A DNA stretch of 64,000 nt from Auricularia sp. M13 (lineage: Eukaryota; Basidiomycota; Agaricomycetes; Auriculariales; Auriculariaceae). Within the stretch, counting starts at the first letter, position 1. Every line of letters starts with the position of its first letter. Of this stretch, positions 60,882-64,000 are shown in pieces. The position numbers and the translations under genes were made by a program. The stretch spans positions 1,922,001-1,986,000 of the forward strand of contig CM073201.1 of the NCBI GenBank assembly GCA_037042915.1, in the 5' to 3' direction. The notes beneath the pieces were generated by a model. The model ran no database searches. It was not told the DNA's origin and saw nothing but the letters and a program-made list of their open reading frames with translations.

Positions 60882-63298
60882 GAGAGCAGCGTGACCGGAC
60901 AAACACGCGCAACTCCTGGCTTTCTTTCCGACCCTCACCTTCTCCACGCCCTTGCTACGCGTATCCTACACTCAAAGCTGCTACTTTGGAAGAGCTTTCT
61001 CTAAGGTCTTTTGTGCCGATCTGCGTGTCTTTAGCCATCGTGGACCATTGTATCGGTGGGCTCTTCAGACTCCATGCCTGCCGACGGCCTGGCTGTCAAC
61101 TCTCTGGCATCACATCTGTGGATTGAAGTACCTTCTGCTAGCGATCTGTGGCTAGTGTTTCTGCGCCTTTCTGGTCCGATTTTCGTGACACGCGCCATGC
61201 TTAGCCTTCCAAAGAACGCCTGGGTCTGTTGGCTTCCTGTTGTTATTGCTGTGGTCATTTCGGATCGGTTTGCCGGCTCCTGGTATACGAGCTGCCCTGG
61301 ACAACCGCTTCGTTGACACCGCGTCCAGGTCCTACATGCATTGTCCCGGGATTCGGCGATGACTTGGCGATTCCTCATCCCTGTGGCTGCCGCTGAACCT
61401 CTGGCCTGGTCGTTCATCCTTTCCTGATCGTCGTAATGGCTGAATAGGTCACTGACTGCGTTTATGCCATTGCGATACGAAAGCTCTCAATCCGGCGCAG
61501 TACCACGTTGTCAGAAGATAGGATAGGGGCTCGGGATAGTTGTATGCTTAATACCGCGCATGTAATCGAATAGATGACAGAAATAAATTTAGCTGTCGTA
61601 CAAGCGGCGCAAGTGCTCAAGCTGACAGCGCTCGTGAGCCAATAATGAGCGGAAAGATTTGATTCAGCAGCGGCCGGCCTTGCCGGCAAACACCTTGCTT
61701 GAATGCAAGTATGTAGTCAAACTTGATAATCGACCATAATTTGATGCTTCTTGCTTGTGTGACAAGAGAGAGCCTGAGAGAGCATAGCCTGGCCTTCCGT
61801 TACGCCAGATGCACTTCCACAGTGAGCATTGAATGCGTGAGCTCGCATGGTTCATTCTTTCGGCAATTGGCCATCTGGCTCATTCAATCCAGAATAACTC
61901 CCACAGGCCCTTGCGGGCAACACCTGCTACCTTGTACTAAGAAAATGTTCCGGAGATGAAGGCCATCCAAGAGCTTGACGGGGTTTCTGTGACGCCCGTG
62001 AGACAGAACTACAGTAGTCCAGTCCTTCATAACTCCTTCGTCCGCTTTGCAAGTTGCATTTCTCATGCTCAATTTCTCGATAAACATCCAAATGGCCAAG
62101 GAGCCCGCAGACATCGGGCCGAGGTAAGTGAAGCTACTCTTGCTCATTGAGTTACTCTTGAGGGTCCAGTGCATACCTACAAGGGCCACACATCGGCTGA
62201 CGGTAGAAGGGTTAGGGCGGAAAGCATGGAAAGGGCGTCTCCATGCATCGTATGAGTGATAATGGTGCTGGTAGGTTTCCCAGACAACTTGCAATGAAAT
62301 CAAAGTACCCAGCACGTCAACGAGCTTGAAGATGCGGGCGCCTTTGCACTGTCCAAGCAGTCGCACAGGGTAGCGCACGCCTCCGGCTCACACGCCCATC
62401 GCAGCCATGGCATCTTAAGCCATCGAAATAGAACTCTATGTGCAGTCAATGCCAACGACACCCTTCAACAACATCGTGCAGGACTCAATTTACAAGGACT
62501 CTGAGAAGAGCTTTGTACGATTGATGAATCTCGCAAGGTCAGTGGTGCTAGTCGCTGTGTCGAGTGCAGATATAGACAGGTCAGGCCAGAGCTGGAGAGC
62601 CGAGGTCCAGGACTAAAGGCGTGAAGGTGGTTGGTGATGGCGAGTCGCATGGAAGAACGGGCAAAACGAGCGCGGTGGGCTGCGGACTGAGTGTGCCACT
62701 GCCAGACGAGAGCGAAGTGATGAAGCTCAAGCACGACAAGCACACCGAAAAGCATTTGAGAGCGCGATTTTCATCTGAATCAGGGGCGGGTAGTAAATGC
62801 TGATGCATGAGCGAGACGGCCGCAATCGTGGAGGTCGGTGTCCAAGTGCGACTGCACCCGTTGGCGCTTTGTCGGACCGAAGAACCGCAACTTTCCGCGG
62901 ATTATGCCCTTAAACGGCCAACTTTCCGTGGAAAATTGCCATAGAAGGAAGGTGCAGCAGGAGGAACGTTTCGTATCAAATTTAGGGTAAGGCCGTGCTG
63001 CGCGCACGGGTGTCCTGAACCCTCCCTTACGGCGAGCCTAATACAGCGAACAGATCCGATGTCTTTAAGGTCTGGGAGTCGGAGTCAAAGGTGTCGCGAT
63101 CGAAAAGTAGTGTAATTCCGAAGATGAAAGTAACTAAGACCGCAGCGGCGAAAGGAACTATATACAATCCACTCCGCTGTAAAATTCCCAAGCGGGCAAA
63201 ATTCACGGAGTGGCGATGTGTACAAAACGAGCGCTGGGATTGTATTCAGCAAATGAAGATATGGTCATGACACTGTACTCACAGCAACGGTAAGAGCT
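60882..63298. other. 2.4-kb region without supported genes
   Basis: Open frames at 61056-61316 (plus; two hydrophobic stretches) and 61884-62378 (minus) are the most protein-like, but I could not assemble either into a convincing gene. An imperfect hairpin and a repeated AACTTTCCGYGG motif (62889-62931) are the only structures noticed. Confidence 0.4.
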
Positions 63299-63845
63299 TT
63301 AGAACGAAAGCTCAATCTCCTCGTTGGCGGAAGTGCTCGCCTTTGCGACCTCGGGGAGACTGTCGCCGAGGAGCGCAATCCAATTGAGGTTGAAGTTGGC
63401 AATCCACTCAGTATAAACCGTCTTCTTGCCGTCCTTGTGCTTGTGATAGCGATGAACAGTCGCATCGACCAAAACGAGGTCGCCGTTCTTGAGATTCTCG
63501 GGCGCAATGAAGCTCATCTTTGATCGAGGAAGCTCCAGACCTTTTGTTGTGTCGTAGATCTCCGAGAACGTCTCGGCCTACGAGGAGATGGGATTATGGA
63601 CGCCAGGAACAAGTAGTGTATAGCACTTACTACAACCCTTGTCTCGCCAGGCCGTCGCACCATCGTCCATTTGGAGAAGCGCAAATCGTCGTAATACACA
63701 GTAGCTACGGCAGTGCACAGATTTAGCGACACGGCAGACTATTAGTAGTAATTGTTACTCACATTCACGATCTTTCGTAAAACGCTTGATAATCTTGTTC
63801 GCTACTAGCACTGAGAGAAGACGTGGGAATGGAAGGGGCAGCCAT
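63299..63845 (-). CDS. Small unrecognised protein (about 150 residues)
   Basis: Three exons. The start at 63845 gives MAAPSIPTSSLSASSEQDYQ. An intron with donor GTGAGTAAC and branch-like TACTAAT leads to TVYYDDLRFSKWTMVRRPGE, and a further intron to LELPRSKMSF and then ENLKNGDLVLVDATVHRYHK, KTVYTEWIANFNLNWIALLG, ending NEEIELSF. The first exon and the second are out of phase by one base unless a base is removed from the AAAA run at 63779-63782. A TATAAATA box lies about 65 bp upstream of the ATG. No family recognised. Confidence 0.5.
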
Positions 63846-63908
63846 ACGTAATCGGTCAAGGTAGAAGTCACGGTGGGACGGGGGTGTAGAGAAACGGGTT
63901 GTTCCTGA

Positions 63909-63916
63909 TATTTATA
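63909..63916 (-). promoter_or_regulatory. TATAAATA box of the small right-end gene
   Basis: The perfect TATAAATA (minus strand) is 65-70 bp before the predicted ATG at 63845, placing the transcription start around 63880. Confidence 0.5.
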
Positions 63917-64000
63917 GCGAAGACAAGGACGGGAGATGAATCATGTTGTGAATGAGCGGCGCTACGACCAGAGGTTGGACCAGACTTGAAGAATATAGAG

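Noticed and set aside
62880-62935. Hairpin as a terminator or regulatory RNA
   Set aside because: The inverted repeat is imperfect with bulges and is not followed by a defined signal; too weak to annotate as a feature.

Overview
The window looks like nuclear DNA of a filamentous basidiomycete, most likely an Agaricomycete. It is GC-rich and gene-dense, and the genes are cut by many short GT-AG introns of about 45-60 nt. The gene families are typically fungal: NDR-type kinase, GH18 chitinase, ERO1, ATP sulfurylase with an APS-kinase-like tail, thaumatin-like protein and 2-methylcitrate dehydratase. I saw no transposon, tRNA, rRNA or CRISPR array. Gene models were joined by hand from reading frames and splice signals, so outer boundaries are firmer than internal exon edges.

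Left third (0-24 kb): an NDR/AGC kinase with a CRIB motif (cut off at the window start), a homeodomain factor, an intron-dense Cys-rich GPI-anchored surface protein, EPL1 of the NuA4 complex, a one-pass membrane protein, a membrane-anchored chitinase, a DUF202 membrane protein with a 12-nt exon, an F-box protein, a mitochondrial BolA protein, an unrecognised gene, a Clr2-like silencing factor, a second unrecognised gene, the N-acetyltransferase NAA50 and a two-finger C2H2 factor.

Middle (24-46 kb): DNA ligase I with a PIP box, a CREG/PNPOx-fold protein, an MKK1/2-type MAP kinase kinase, a glutathione S-transferase, a serine carboxypeptidase, a KRE6/SKN1-like N-terminal stub without its glucanase domain, a glycerol-3-phosphate acyltransferase, a thaumatin-like protein with a long Pro/Glu/Ala tail, a membrane-anchored Smr-type protein, ERO1 and an SNAPC3-type factor.

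Right third (46-64 kb): a potassium-channel-beta-type aldo-keto reductase, RNase H2 subunit B with a C-terminal PIP-like motif, ATP sulfurylase, a cytochrome P450, an unrecognised Ser/Pro-rich protein, 2-methylcitrate dehydratase, about 2.4 kb without a recognisable gene, and a small unrecognised protein.

There is no operon-like cluster. The genes are mainly housekeeping, with a loose cell-wall and secretion theme (chitinase, KRE6-like, MKK, GPI protein, thaumatin-like, carboxypeptidase, ERO1) and a small DNA-replication theme (ligase I, RNase H2B). Several otherwise well-conserved genes need one-base frame changes that no good intron explains. These are either assembly indels or real lesions and are listed as findings.
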